Of a stretch of DNA of 64,000 bases, positions 28,350 through 36,948 are shown in pieces (positions within the stretch are counted from its first letter, which is position 1; each line of letters opens with the position of its first letter). The notes beneath the pieces are model-generated. The model had not been told where the DNA came from and did no database searches. It saw only the letters and a list, made by a program, of their open reading frames with translations. Both the position numbers and the translations under genes were made by a program. Origin of the DNA: Oscillospiraceae bacterium. GTDB lineage: Bacteria > Bacillota > Clostridia > Oscillospirales > JAAYXM01. The DNA lies in NCBI GenBank assembly GCA_015067485.1, contig SVMJ01000009.1, positions 1-64,000 of the forward strand, read 5' to 3'.

Positions 28350-31300
28350 TTAGGCTTCAGAACGGTCAATTCTGGAAATCATGATTTCGGTATCGTGACC
28401 GCGTGCGCCGCCGGAAATCTTGACATAATCGGTTCCGAAGATGTCGAGCAAATCGTTGACCGTGATATCCGGGTTCGCATACAGCGCCTTTGCTGCTGCA
28501 ATGCACTGTTCAGCAGTGATATCGACACCCTGATCATCCACGATTTCAACACCCTTTTCTCTTGCCTTGGTGAGTGCTTTCGGAATGCCCTTTTCAATTG
28601 CCTTGAGAACCTTTTCCTTGTCGCCATAGAACTCATCGTAGTTACGGCTGCGGAATGCTACTTCAGCAATGTCGAGAATTTCATGGACATCTGCATAGTA
28701 CTCATCGAAGGTCAAAAGTGTATGATGTGTACCCATATCATTGAAGAATTTGCTCGGGAGAAGTCTGTCATACAGAGCCCATTCTTGGCTGTTCGGAACG
28801 ATACCATATGCTGCGAGTTTATCGAGAACACGATTCTTCAGATATACGTTCTGATAATAGTTGTCAGCAAAGGTGATCGGGTCGCAATCCCAAACCATAT
28901 CGATCGAGTAATGGTTGTCGCCCGGGACATGGATGACGGTAAATGCATCGTACGGAACCATGTCAACGCCGTCTCTGAAGAGCTGATCGAAGTCGCGATC
29001 CGGAATCTTCTTGAACACCTTCATTGCTTGATCCTGTACACTAGCCGGCAATCTTTCAGCCAACCATTCACGCATTTCACTTACATTCATCGCCTTCATG
29101 CCTTCGCGGCAATCGTCGATAATTTCTGCTTCCAGATGTTCAACGAAGTATCCGTCCACAAACTCATTTGCATTGAGTGTGTACTCGAAGTGGATGATGT
29201 AGTGGGTGGAACCAGCTTCATGACGGAGCGAGAATGCACTATCGGGAACTTCGTCGATTGCACTATCGTAAGCGTCGGAGATATCTGCTGCCGGAATACG
29301 TTCGAGCAAGAGTTTTGCGAAGGAATCATCGTCGTACTGCGGAAGCTTTCTCAAAAGCCAATCGCGTTTTTCTTCCGCGCTTGCTCCCTTGAGTTCTGCT
29401 CTTGCTTCAGCGACCATTTCATCGAAGATATCTGCCTGTTCTTCCGGTGAGAGATTGTCGTAGACATCCGGCTTCAATACATCTGCAAGATTGCCACTCA
29501 ACTGGCTTGCATCAATATCAGTATCCGAATTGATAGAAAGTCTGACGTTGACATCATATTCGCGGTGATCGGTGATCTCGTACGTCGGAATTTCGCCGTT
29601 GATCAGGTAACCCTTTTCGTTTACCTTTGCCAATCCGTCATTGTACAAGCGGAGCAACAAGCCGCCATCCGGGCCATGCGCTGCATCGAGAACCTTGCGG
29701 GTTAAGGTGAACAAGGTGTCATCTACATTGTACGGAACATCCAACAAGAATGCGTACTTGGTATCCGGGTAATGGATACGGATCGCATACGGGATTGCCT
29801 TAAAGGTTGCGGTGATGACAACATTTTCTGCCGGCATGGTAAATGTAGTACCGGTGATGGGAGAACCGTTCACCTGAATCTTATCAAGTCTATAGTGCTT
29901 CGCCGGAGTAATTGTCAAAGTGACAATGTCGCCTGCCTTTGCAGAAGTTACATCCGACTCAACCGAACCGTTTTCCGTTGCAGCAATTGTGATGGCGTAG
30001 TAGTTCGGCGGGAGTGCGCTGAATTCCGCGGTGACAGTAACGTCACCAATCGGCATCACGAAGGTGCTACCGGTGATTGCGCTGCCGTTCACCTTGATTG
30101 CAACAAGTTGGTAGCCTGTATCCGGAGTCGCGGTAACGGTAATGGTGGTGCCCGCAGTTGCCTTGTCGACGTTTGTAGTCAAAGAACCGTTCTGCGGTGC
30201 AACTACGGTAATGTTGTATTCGATTGCTTCAAATTCTGCGGTGATGGTAACATCGCCTGCCGGCATTACGAATGTATCGCCGTCGATCTTGTTGCCGTTT
30301 ACGTAAATCGCAGAGAGTTTGTAGCCTGCATCCGGGGTTGCAGTCACGGTAACAGTTGTACCGATGGTTGCATTTGCAAGATCAGCTGCCAAAGAACCGT
30401 TTGCCGGTGCAGTAACAGTAACGCTATATTCGATTGCTTCAAATTCTGCGGTGATGGTAACATCGCCTGCCGGCATTACGAATGTATCGCCGTCGATCTT
30501 GTTGCCGTTTACGTAAATCGCAGAGAGTTTGTAACCTGCATCCGGAGTTGCGGTAACGGTAACGGTGTTACCGATGGTTGCATTTGCAAGATCAGCTGCC
30601 AAAGAACCGTTTGCCGGTGCAGTAACAGTAACGCTATATTCGATTGCTTCAAATTCTGCGGTGATGGTAACATCCCCTGCCGGCATTACGAATGTATCGC
30701 CGTCGATCTTGTTGCCGTTTACGTAAATCGCAGATAGTTTGTAACCTGCATCCGGGGTTGCGGTAACGGTAACGGTGCTGCCGATGGTTGCATTTGCAAG
30801 ATCAGCTGCCAAAGAACCGTTTGCCGGTACAGTAACAGTAACGTTATACTCGATTGCTTCAAATTCTGCGGTAACAACGACATTCTCTGCCGGCATTGCG
30901 AAGGTGTTGCCAACAATCGGAGTGCCGTTTACCTTAATAACGGAGAGTTTGTAGCCTGCATTCGGAGTCGCGGTGACCGTGATGGTTTCGTCTTTTTGTG
31001 CGGAAGTGGTGTTGACAACCACGGAACCGTTTGCAACAGCACCGATGCTGATGCTGTAGTAGTTCGGCGGGAGTACACTGAATTCTGCGGTAACAGTAAC
31101 ATCACTTGCCGGCATCACGAAAGTGTTGCCGTTGATTTTGTCGCCGTTTACATAAACACCATCAAGCTTATAGCCTGCATCCGGAGTTGCCGTAACGGTA
31201 ACAGTGGTGCCGATGGTTGCTTTCGCAAGATCTGCCACCAAAGAACCGTTTACCGGTGCAGTTACTGTAATGTTGTATTCGATTGCCTTAAAGGTTGCGG

Positions 31301-32462
31301 TAACGACCATATCTTCCGCCAATGCAGCGAAAGTATTGCCAACGATTGCATTGCCGTTAACGAAGATCTGATCCAATTGGTAGCCCGCATCCGGAGTTGC
31401 GGTTACAGTAACAGTTTCACCTGCTGCTGCGGAAACCGGGGAAACAGAAATGGTGCCGTTTGTCGGAGCGGTTACGGTCACGGAATATTTGGTGACGGTA
31501 CCGCCGCCACCGCCACCACCGCCGCCACCGGTGGAGCCTTGTTCTTTGAAGATAACAGTCGTATAGTCAAGCAGATTTGCCTTTAATGCTGCGACTGTGT
31601 CGGTAGTAACCGTAACGACCTGGTTCGGTGCATATGCAACCAAACCGCCTTTGACGGTACTCTTGGTCACGGTCAAATCCAAATCATACTGGTCGCGGAC
31701 CAGAAGTCGACCATTGATGGTAACATTTTTGAGTGTCAATGCATTGACGTTTGCAGCAACAATCAAATCGCCATTGATGGTAACATTCGAAAGCGTAAGA
31801 CCATCTTCGACAATCAAAACATTGCCGTCTGCCACAACACTTGCATTGGTTACAAACAAGCTGATAATATTGTACATCACCTGAGCAAACTCTGCACGGG
31901 TGAGCGGTGCATTCGGTCTCAAGTTGCCGTTTGCGCCTTGGACATATCCAGCTTCTGCCATCGCGGCGGTTTCAGCCTTTGCCCACGCCGGGATGTCTGC
32001 TTTGTCTGCAAATGCATCCAAAGCACTTTCATCTGCACTTGTGAGCTTCAGTGCACGTGCAATTGCGGTGAATGCCTGTGCACGGGTAACGTCTCCGTTC
32101 GGGGTGAATTTAGTCGCGCTGGTGCCTTGGAAGGTTTCAAACGCAACCGCTTTGGAAACTTCGGTATAGAACCAATCGCCGCTTGCAACATCATAGAAGT
32201 TGATGTCTGCGGTTTTCCACGCTTTAAACGCACGGTTGATCACAGTTGCCATCTCGGCACGGGTCATGTTCTTTGCCGGGGCAATCGTATTGTCCGTGTA
32301 ACCCTGAAGTAAACCGTTGTTGACCGCGAAGGTCATTGCCTCAGTAGACCAATCATCCGGGAAGTCCGAAAAATCGGATACTGAGATCGCACCGGCAAAC
32401 ACGCTGAATACCATCAGCAGTGCCAGAGTCATGGATGTGATGCGCAGTAAGGTTTTTTTCAT
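28350..32462 (-). CDS. large SLH protein with eight InlB-like repeats
   Basis: 1370 residues. Signal peptide (about 1-26), three SLH modules to about residue 200, a Val/Asn-rich beta-helix-like stretch (LTLSNVTINGDLIV), a poly-Gly hinge, eight repeats of about 70 residues (about 325-891) of the divergent InlB B-repeat type (pattern TVTATPDAGYKL...VNG...TFVMP..DVTVTAEF), then a 479-residue C-terminal region without recognised family that contains an internal duplication of about 100 residues. No LPXTG motif; anchoring is by SLH. Likely a long fibrous S-layer or adhesin protein. Upstream genes are the CpsB/C/D module. Confidence 0.88.
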   Translation of the reverse strand: MKKTLLRITSMTLALLMVFSVFAGAISVSDFSDFPDDWSTEAMTFAVNNGLLQGYTDNTIAPAKNMTRAEMATVINRAFKAWKTADINFYDVASGDWFYTEVSKAVAFETFQGTSATKFTPNGDVTRAQAFTAIARALKLTSADESALDAFADKADIPAWAKAETAAMAEAGYVQGANGNLRPNAPLTRAEFAQVMYNIISLFVTNASVVADGNVLIVEDGLTLSNVTINGDLIVAANVNALTLKNVTINGRLLVRDQYDLDLTVTKSTVKGGLVAYAPNQVVTVTTDTVAALKANLLDYTTVIFKEQGSTGGGGGGGGGGTVTKYSVTVTAPTNGTISVSPVSAAAGETVTVTATPDAGYQLDQIFVNGNAIVGNTFAALAEDMVVTATFKAIEYNITVTAPVNGSLVADLAKATIGTTVTVTATPDAGYKLDGVYVNGDKINGNTFVMPASDVTVTAEFSVLPPNYYSISIGAVANGSVVVNTTSAQKDETITVTATPNAGYKLSVIKVNGTPIVGNTFAMPAENVVVTAEFEAIEYNVTVTVPANGSLAADLANATIGSTVTVTATPDAGYKLSAIYVNGNKIDGDTFVMPAGDVTITAEFEAIEYSVTVTAPANGSLAADLANATIGNTVTVTATPDAGYKLSAIYVNGNKIDGDTFVMPAGDVTITAEFEAIEYSVTVTAPANGSLAADLANATIGTTVTVTATPDAGYKLSAIYVNGNKIDGDTFVMPAGDVTITAEFEAIEYNITVVAPQNGSLTTNVDKATAGTTITVTATPDTGYQLVAIKVNGSAITGSTFVMPIGDVTVTAEFSALPPNYYAITIAATENGSVESDVTSAKAGDIVTLTITPAKHYRLDKIQVNGSPITGTTFTMPAENVVITATFKAIPYAIRIHYPDTKYAFLLDVPYNVDDTLFTLTRKVLDAAHGPDGGLLLRLYNDGLAKVNEKGYLINGEIPTYEITDHREYDVNVRLSINSDTDIDASQLSGNLADVLKPDVYDNLSPEEQADIFDEMVAEARAELKGASAEEKRDWLLRKLPQYDDDSFAKLLLERIPAADISDAYDSAIDEVPDSAFSLRHEAGSTHYIIHFEYTLNANEFVDGYFVEHLEAEIIDDCREGMKAMNVSEMREWLAERLPASVQDQAMKVFKKIPDRDFDQLFRDGVDMVPYDAFTVIHVPGDNHYSIDMVWDCDPITFADNYYQNVYLKNRVLDKLAAYGIVPNSQEWALYDRLLPSKFFNDMGTHHTLLTFDEYYADVHEILDIAEVAFRSRNYDEFYGDKEKVLKAIEKGIPKALTKAREKGVEIVDDQGVDITAEQCIAAAKALYANPDITVNDLLDIFGTDYVKISGGARGHDTEIMISRIDRSEA
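29790..31490 (-). repeat. eight InlB-like repeat modules
   Basis: Coding repeats of about 210 bp. Repeats 4-6 (about 30221-30850) are three nearly identical 210-bp units with exact spacing; outer copies have diverged. This implies recent duplication or gene conversion inside the array. Confidence 0.88.
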
Positions 32463-32487
32463 TTTCTACCAGTCCTTTCGCTTTCTT

Positions 32488-33201
32488 TTAGAGATAACGA
32501 TTCATATAGTATGCTTTTTTCAAACTTTTCTCGCGCTCATAGGTACTTTGTATCGTGTCTGCAAGTGTGGTTTTCTGACCACTCTCACTCAGTAATTTTC
32601 GGACTTTTGAGACGATAGCGGAAATTTCTCCGTCGCATTGCGATTCCAATTTACTCATTTCCCCGACATATGATTTTCCGATTGCCACCTTGCGTTCTTT
32701 CGTTTGCTCAGCTTTCGGCAGCGCGTGAAGTTCCGCACGGGCTTTGGCTTCGATGTTCGCAAGCCGCCCGAGAAAATCTGCCTGGATCACATAAACTCTT
32801 GCGACCAGCTGTGCGATTTCTTCGTTTGCCGCGGCAACATCTTTTTTCGGTTTGGAATCTTTTGTGTCAGTCGTGGGGTTTTTCTGCGACTGTGGTTTGT
32901 TTTGGCTTGGCTTCGACGCTTGTGTCAGGATTTTGGCCACTTCTTCTTCACTCAAAGACCCTTCTTGGAGTTTTTGTTTGGTCTCATCATCAAGTGGCGT
33001 GATATCGAGTTCCGGATACTCTTCCAGTGTTTCATCGATCTTCTTTTCATTCTCGATAAGCATTTCTTCAAGCGAAGTCTCATCATGCTGAATAAATTTC
33101 AAAATCGCGTCCACGTTATTTCGCTGCCAAATCAACAGACCTGCTATCAAGATAAGGAAAAGAACGAAAATACTCAGGATGATTTTCGCCTTTTTGCTCA
33201 T
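32488..33201 (-). CDS. membrane-anchored protein of unknown function
   Basis: 237 residues. The start at 33201 follows GAGGGGG. One N-terminal membrane helix (about 6-26), an acidic segment (EEMLIENEKKIDETLEEYPE), a Gln/Lys/Pro-rich linker (about 85-115), and an alpha-helical domain (about 120-230) rich in Ala/Glu/Lys with coiled-coil character (RLANIEAKARAELHAL). No known family recognised. Its position between the tyrosine phosphatase gene and the giant SLH gene suggests a role in surface-polymer assembly or export. Confidence 0.75.
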   Translation of the reverse strand: MSKKAKIILSIFVLFLILIAGLLIWQRNNVDAILKFIQHDETSLEEMLIENEKKIDETLEEYPELDITPLDDETKQKLQEGSLSEEEVAKILTQASKPSQNKPQSQKNPTTDTKDSKPKKDVAAANEEIAQLVARVYVIQADFLGRLANIEAKARAELHALPKAEQTKERKVAIGKSYVGEMSKLESQCDGEISAIVSKVRKLLSESGQKTTLADTIQSTYEREKSLKKAYYMNRYL

Positions 33202-33230
33202 TGTTGTCCCCCTCTCAAAAAAACGATCAA

Positions 33231-33893
33231 TCAAGGCAAAACACGCTTTATGTTTTTCTTGATATCAGGGATCTCATTTTTCAGTAACTTGCATGCTTTC
33301 GCAAATGCTTTATAATGTTCGCCGTCTGAGCCGTGTACATCACTACCAAGCAAGTGTGCCATTTCGTTTTGGAACAATTTGAGATACTGACCACGCTTGA
33401 TGATTGACTTGAATGCTTCCGCATTGATCTGAATCATCAGTTCCATACCCAAAAGTTCTTCCTGCACGGCTTTCGGATAACGGTCGATGTGTGCAATGAT
33501 GGGTTTGAGTCCGCGAGAGGATTCAATTTTGTAAATCGCATCATACACCCAAGCGGCACCGGTATTATTCGGAAGTTCCAACAAGATGTACGGAGTATCG
33601 CCCACGCAAAGGTCTTCCAAGCGCGGAAGATTCGCGAGATCCGATGTGAGTGTAACTTCTGCCGCTTTTACGATCGAAACGCCCGTGTTGTTTTCTTTCT
33701 CAAGCGTTTGATACGCGTACTCGCGGCGCAAGAGAAACTCCTCCACGGTGTGGCGTTGCGCGTAAAAGTGCGGTGTAGCTACAATTCGGCGGATTCCGAC
33801 CGCTTGCGCTTGCGCAAGTTGCCCGAGTGCCATTTCCACATTTTTGCAACCATGGTCTGCTTTCGGCAAAACATGTGCGTGGAAATCAGTCAT
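33231..33893 (-). CDS. CpsB/CapC-family PHP tyrosine phosphatase
   Basis: A 220-residue metal-dependent PHP phosphatase expected to dephosphorylate the CpsD-type kinase encoded just upstream. The N-terminal metal motif reads DFHAHVLPKADHG (usual form HSHILPGIDDG). Further ligands are in VATPHFYAQRH, LELPNN (the Glu position) and IAHIDRY, with SDVHG near the C-terminus. The key His and Asp ligands appear to be retained. 13 nt separate it from the kinase gene. Confidence 0.88.
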   Translation of the reverse strand: MTDFHAHVLPKADHGCKNVEMALGQLAQAQAVGIRRIVATPHFYAQRHTVEEFLLRREYAYQTLEKENNTGVSIVKAAEVTLTSDLANLPRLEDLCVGDTPYILLELPNNTGAAWVYDAIYKIESSRGLKPIIAHIDRYPKAVQEELLGMELMIQINAEAFKSIIKRGQYLKLFQNEMAHLLGSDVHGSDGEHYKAFAKACKLLKNEIPDIKKNIKRVLP

Positions 33894-33906
33894 ACCCGTC
33901 TACCCT

Positions 33907-34665
33907 TTACTTTCCCGGCTCGTCATTGCAATAGCCGTATTGATAATCTTTTTGGTATGCATTACCGCGACCGTACTTGTAGGAGTAACGGTCAAGGCTG
34001 ACATCGTTTAGAATGAAGCCGAGAATGTTGGTACCTGCCTGTTCCAGCGCGAGCACTGCACTTTTAAGGCTTTCTTTGTTGGTTTCTCCGGATTTAACAA
34101 CCACAATACTACCCACCAAAGACTGGCTGACGACCGCAGCGTCGGTAACCATGTTAATCGGCGGTGTGTCGATAAAGACGTATTCGAACCCGTACACACC
34201 CGAGAGTTTCTCAAGCAATTGCTTCATGCTTTGCGAAGCAAGAAGTTCTGCCGGATTCGGCGGGATGGTGCCTGCCGGGATCACGAAGAGATTTTCGTAC
34301 TTGGTGGTGTAGATTGCGTCTTCCAATTTTGCAAACCCGCCAAGCACGTCAGTAATACCCGGCGCAGACGAAATGGAGAACATACGATGCATACGGGGTT
34401 TTCTCAAGTCGCCATCAATGATAAGAGTTTTCGCCCCGGTCTGTGCAAACGAGATTGCAAGGTTTGCACAAGTGGTGGTCTTCCCTTCGCCCGGGAAGGA
34501 AGATGTGACCGAAACGCACTTGTGTTCATGTTCTGCAAACATAAACATCAAGTTGGTTCGTGCCGCCTTATAAGCTTCTTTTACAGCAAACGGAGTAGAG
34601 TCATCGAGTAAGACAATCGTGCGCTGTGTTGTATTTGCTTTTTTCTTGAAAATTCCTTTGTTCAA
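33907..34665 (-). CDS. CpsD/CapB-family BY-kinase
   Basis: A 252-residue cytoplasmic tyrosine autokinase controlling polysaccharide polymerisation. Walker A is PGEGKTTTCANLA, Walker A' is LIIDGDLRKPR and Walker B is YVFIDTPPI. The C-terminal tail has seven tyrosines in about 25 residues (DRYSYKYGRGNAYQKDYQYG), the autophosphorylation cluster. It pairs with the CpsC-like activator whose stop is one base upstream, and with the CpsB phosphatase. Confidence 0.93.
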   Translation of the reverse strand: MNKGIFKKKANTTQRTIVLLDDSTPFAVKEAYKAARTNLMFMFAEHEHKCVSVTSSFPGEGKTTTCANLAISFAQTGAKTLIIDGDLRKPRMHRMFSISSAPGITDVLGGFAKLEDAIYTTKYENLFVIPAGTIPPNPAELLASQSMKQLLEKLSGVYGFEYVFIDTPPINMVTDAAVVSQSLVGSIVVVKSGETNKESLKSAVLALEQAGTNILGFILNDVSLDRYSYKYGRGNAYQKDYQYGYCNDEPGK

Positions 34666-34666
34666 C

Positions 34667-35365
34667 TTACGCCTTCTCCTTTGCGTTAATATTTGTCCCT
34701 TCCACTTCGGGGACCGAGCCGATTACGACAATATTGAAGATATCCGTCAAGTCTTCCTCATCACGGATCTGAACTTTGAGAAACTCTGCAAGGACGACTG
34801 CGATCAAAGAAAGCAACAAACCGAGCAACGTTCCGAGAAACAAGTTCCACTTCATGTTCGGAGAAGACGGTACGGTCGGATAAGATGCATGATCGATCAC
34901 TTCAACCGCACCTGCTTTGACAACTCGAATCAGTTCATCCGGTGCAACACGTAAGATCTCTTCCGCGATTTGATTTGCCACGACGGGATCTTCATTTTTC
35001 ACATTGATTCGTAAAACTTCAGTTTCTTTTTCAGAGGCGGCGGAGAACATCTCTCGGATTTCTTCACCGGTATACTGACTTCCGATGTTCTGTGCGACTT
35101 CATCCATAACCAAGTCGCTTTCCATGACAACGATGTATGTATCGACCAGCTTGATCGCCGCGGTCAAGTCAACCATATTGATCCCGACATCGATTTGACG
35201 GTTCTCGGTATTCTGAACATAAAGGGTTGCCGTAGAAACATATTGCGGAGTAATCAAAAACTTTGTTACAAAGAACGAGAGAATCGCCGCTATAACAGTA
35301 GCAAAAACGATGATCCAGATCTTCTCGGCAATCGTTTTCGTTACTTTACGCAAATTCAACTCCAT
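34667..35365 (-). CDS. CpsC/YveK-family chain-length regulator (Wzz)
   Basis: A 232-residue polysaccharide co-polymerase: a short cytoplasmic N-terminus, a membrane helix (about 18-38), an extracytoplasmic Wzz domain (YVSTATLYVQN start) and a second helix (about 178-200) with the Pro-rich approach PTVPSSPNMKWN, then a cytoplasmic tail that activates the BY-kinase. First gene of the kinase-phosphatase-SLH unit. Confidence 0.92.
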   Translation of the reverse strand: MELNLRKVTKTIAEKIWIIVFATVIAAILSFFVTKFLITPQYVSTATLYVQNTENRQIDVGINMVDLTAAIKLVDTYIVVMESDLVMDEVAQNIGSQYTGEEIREMFSAASEKETEVLRINVKNEDPVVANQIAEEILRVAPDELIRVVKAGAVEVIDHASYPTVPSSPNMKWNLFLGTLLGLLLSLIAVVLAEFLKVQIRDEEDLTDIFNIVVIGSVPEVEGTNINAKEKA

Positions 35366-35509
35366 AGTATCATTCCTTCATTTTTCAATGCAGTTTCCGT
35401 TGCATAAAACTTGTGAACCTGTCAAACGTGCACGTTCTTGAAAAACGCACAACGAAATGGAACAAGAAATCTTTCTTCCCGTATAATTTCACAATAAAAC
35501 AACAAGTAT

Positions 35510-35538
35510 ATCATAACAGATAATTTCAGTTTTGTAAA
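35510..35538 (-). promoter_or_regulatory. sigma-A promoter of the cps/SLH unit
   Basis: Minus strand TTTACA, 17-nt spacer, TATGAT, about 140 nt upstream of the Wzz-type gene. Confidence 0.65.
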
Positions 35539-35634
35539 CAACAAACATGAATTTTATTTCGATATTTTCCGCATTGTTTTTCTCTTCGAAACAAAATTCA
35601 ACCAATCAGTCGAAAATGCTCAAAATGGAGCGGA

Positions 35635-35669
35635 AGCGTTGTGCCCCACGAATATGCGACACAACGCTG
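35635..35669. terminator. hairpin at the end of ilvE
   Basis: Stem AGCGTTGTG / CACAACGCT with a 16-nt loop. The good T run is on the plus strand; on the ilvE (minus) side the tail is weak, so termination efficiency there is uncertain. Confidence 0.55.
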
Positions 35670-35674
35670 TTTTT

Positions 35675-36742
35675 TCACTTAAGCGGCTCAATCCATCCGA
35701 ACGGATCTTCCACCTTACCCCACTGGATCCCTGTCAGATTGTCATAGAGCTTCTGTGTGAGTGCACCAATTTCGCCATTGTTGATAACGACTTCGGTATC
35801 ATTCCACTTGAGCGCACCGATCGGAGAGATAACCGCCGCGGTACCTGTACCGAATGCTTCGACCAAGCGGCCTTCTTTCGCTGCTGCAAACAGTTCTTCT
35901 ACTGCGAGTTTACGTTCAGAAACCTTGACGCCCCAGTATTTGAGCAGTTCGATGCAAGATTTACGAGTGATGCCCGGCAGGATAGAACCGCTCAGTTCCG
36001 GAGTGATGACTTCATCGCCGATTTTGAACATAACATTCATTGCGCCGACTTCTTCGATATACTTACGTTCCACTCCATCCAGCCAAAGGACCTGGGAATA
36101 GCCGTTTTCCGCCGCACGAGCACCTGCACGGATGCTTGCCGCGTAGTTGCCTCCACATTTGGTAAAGCCGGTACCACCACGGACTGCACGCACGTCGTCA
36201 GACTCAACAAAGATTTTAACCGGGTTGAGTCCTTCCGGATAGTATGCGCCGACCGGGGACATGATGATGATAAACTTGTATGTATGCGATGCATGGACAC
36301 CGAGATGTACATCGGTCGCGATCATGAACGGACGGATGTACAAAGAGGTTTCCGGAATGTGTGGAACCCAATTCTCATCGATGCTGACCAACTGCTTGAG
36401 TGCTTCCAGGAACAGGTCTTCATCGACTGCCGGCATGCACAGACGTTCATTGGAACGGTTGAGACGGCGGACGTTTTCAAGCGGGCGGAAGAACTGGATG
36501 CTTCCGTCTGCCTTGCGGTATGCCTTCATTCCTTCAAAAGTTTCCTGTGCATAGTGCAACACCATGCAAGCCGGATCAATTGCAAGCGGTGCATACGGCA
36601 CAATGCGTGCATCATGCCAGCCTTTCCCTTCGGTATACTCCATCACAAACATATGGTCGGTAAAGAAGTTCCCGAACCCCAGTTTGTTTTCATCCGGTTT
36701 TTGCTTCAATGTTTCTGCTTTGGTTACAGAAATCTGCAACAT
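35675..36742 (-). CDS. ilvE: branched-chain amino acid aminotransferase
   Basis: A fold-type IV PLP enzyme interconverting Leu/Ile/Val and their 2-oxoacids. 355 residues, of the BCAT-II group. Motifs: the PLP-Lys region GFTKCGGNYAAS, LWLDGVERKYIEEVGAMN and the phosphate-binding FGTGTAAVISPIG. The start at 36742 follows GGAGGG. Monocistronic with its own promoter; the 2-oxoacid oxidoreductase at 56.6-60 kb could use the resulting 2-oxoacids. Confidence 0.95.
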   Translation of the reverse strand: MLQISVTKAETLKQKPDENKLGFGNFFTDHMFVMEYTEGKGWHDARIVPYAPLAIDPACMVLHYAQETFEGMKAYRKADGSIQFFRPLENVRRLNRSNERLCMPAVDEDLFLEALKQLVSIDENWVPHIPETSLYIRPFMIATDVHLGVHASHTYKFIIIMSPVGAYYPEGLNPVKIFVESDDVRAVRGGTGFTKCGGNYAASIRAGARAAENGYSQVLWLDGVERKYIEEVGAMNVMFKIGDEVITPELSGSILPGITRKSCIELLKYWGVKVSERKLAVEELFAAAKEGRLVEAFGTGTAAVISPIGALKWNDTEVVINNGEIGALTQKLYDNLTGIQWGKVEDPFGWIEPLK

Positions 36743-36811
36743 AAGAATCCCTCCAAACAATTTATGCCACCGCGCAGCCCCAAAAACAACGCGGTATAAT
36801 ACTTATTTTCT

Positions 36812-36839
36812 ATTATAACACAATTCTTTCAAACTGCAA
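36812..36839 (-). promoter_or_regulatory. ilvE promoter
   Basis: Minus strand TTGCAG, 16-nt spacer, consensus TATAAT, about 70 nt before the start. It is back-to-back with a plus-strand promoter that has the same -35 and -10 hexamers. Confidence 0.65.
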
Positions 36840-36884
36840 GCGCGTGAGCGCACTTTTTCACATTTTCCGTCATTTCTTTTTCGC

Positions 36885-36913
36885 TTGCAGAAGTTTTCTG
36901 AAACTGTTATAAT
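36885..36913 (+). promoter_or_regulatory. promoter of the pseudo-deacetylase gene
   Basis: TTGCAG, 17-nt spacer, TATAAT, 35 nt before the AGGAGGTG ribosome site and ATG. Confidence 0.7.
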
Positions 36914-36948
36914 GAAAGTGTAAACCATTGACTCAGGAGGTGCTGAAG

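Larger units (their letters stand above)
35366..35674. other. 309-bp gene-free leader and intergenic region
   Basis: It contains the promoter of the cps-type unit, a leader of about 138 nt with a perfect 12-bp palindrome (AACGTGCACGTT, 35425-35436), and the hairpin at the end of ilvE. No coding frame with a ribosome site was found. Confidence 0.7.

Noticed and set aside
29772-30737. Cys-rich repetitive 321-codon frame on the plus strand
   Set aside because: Created by the opposite-strand InlB-like repeats; its repeats are only the mirror of the coding repeats.
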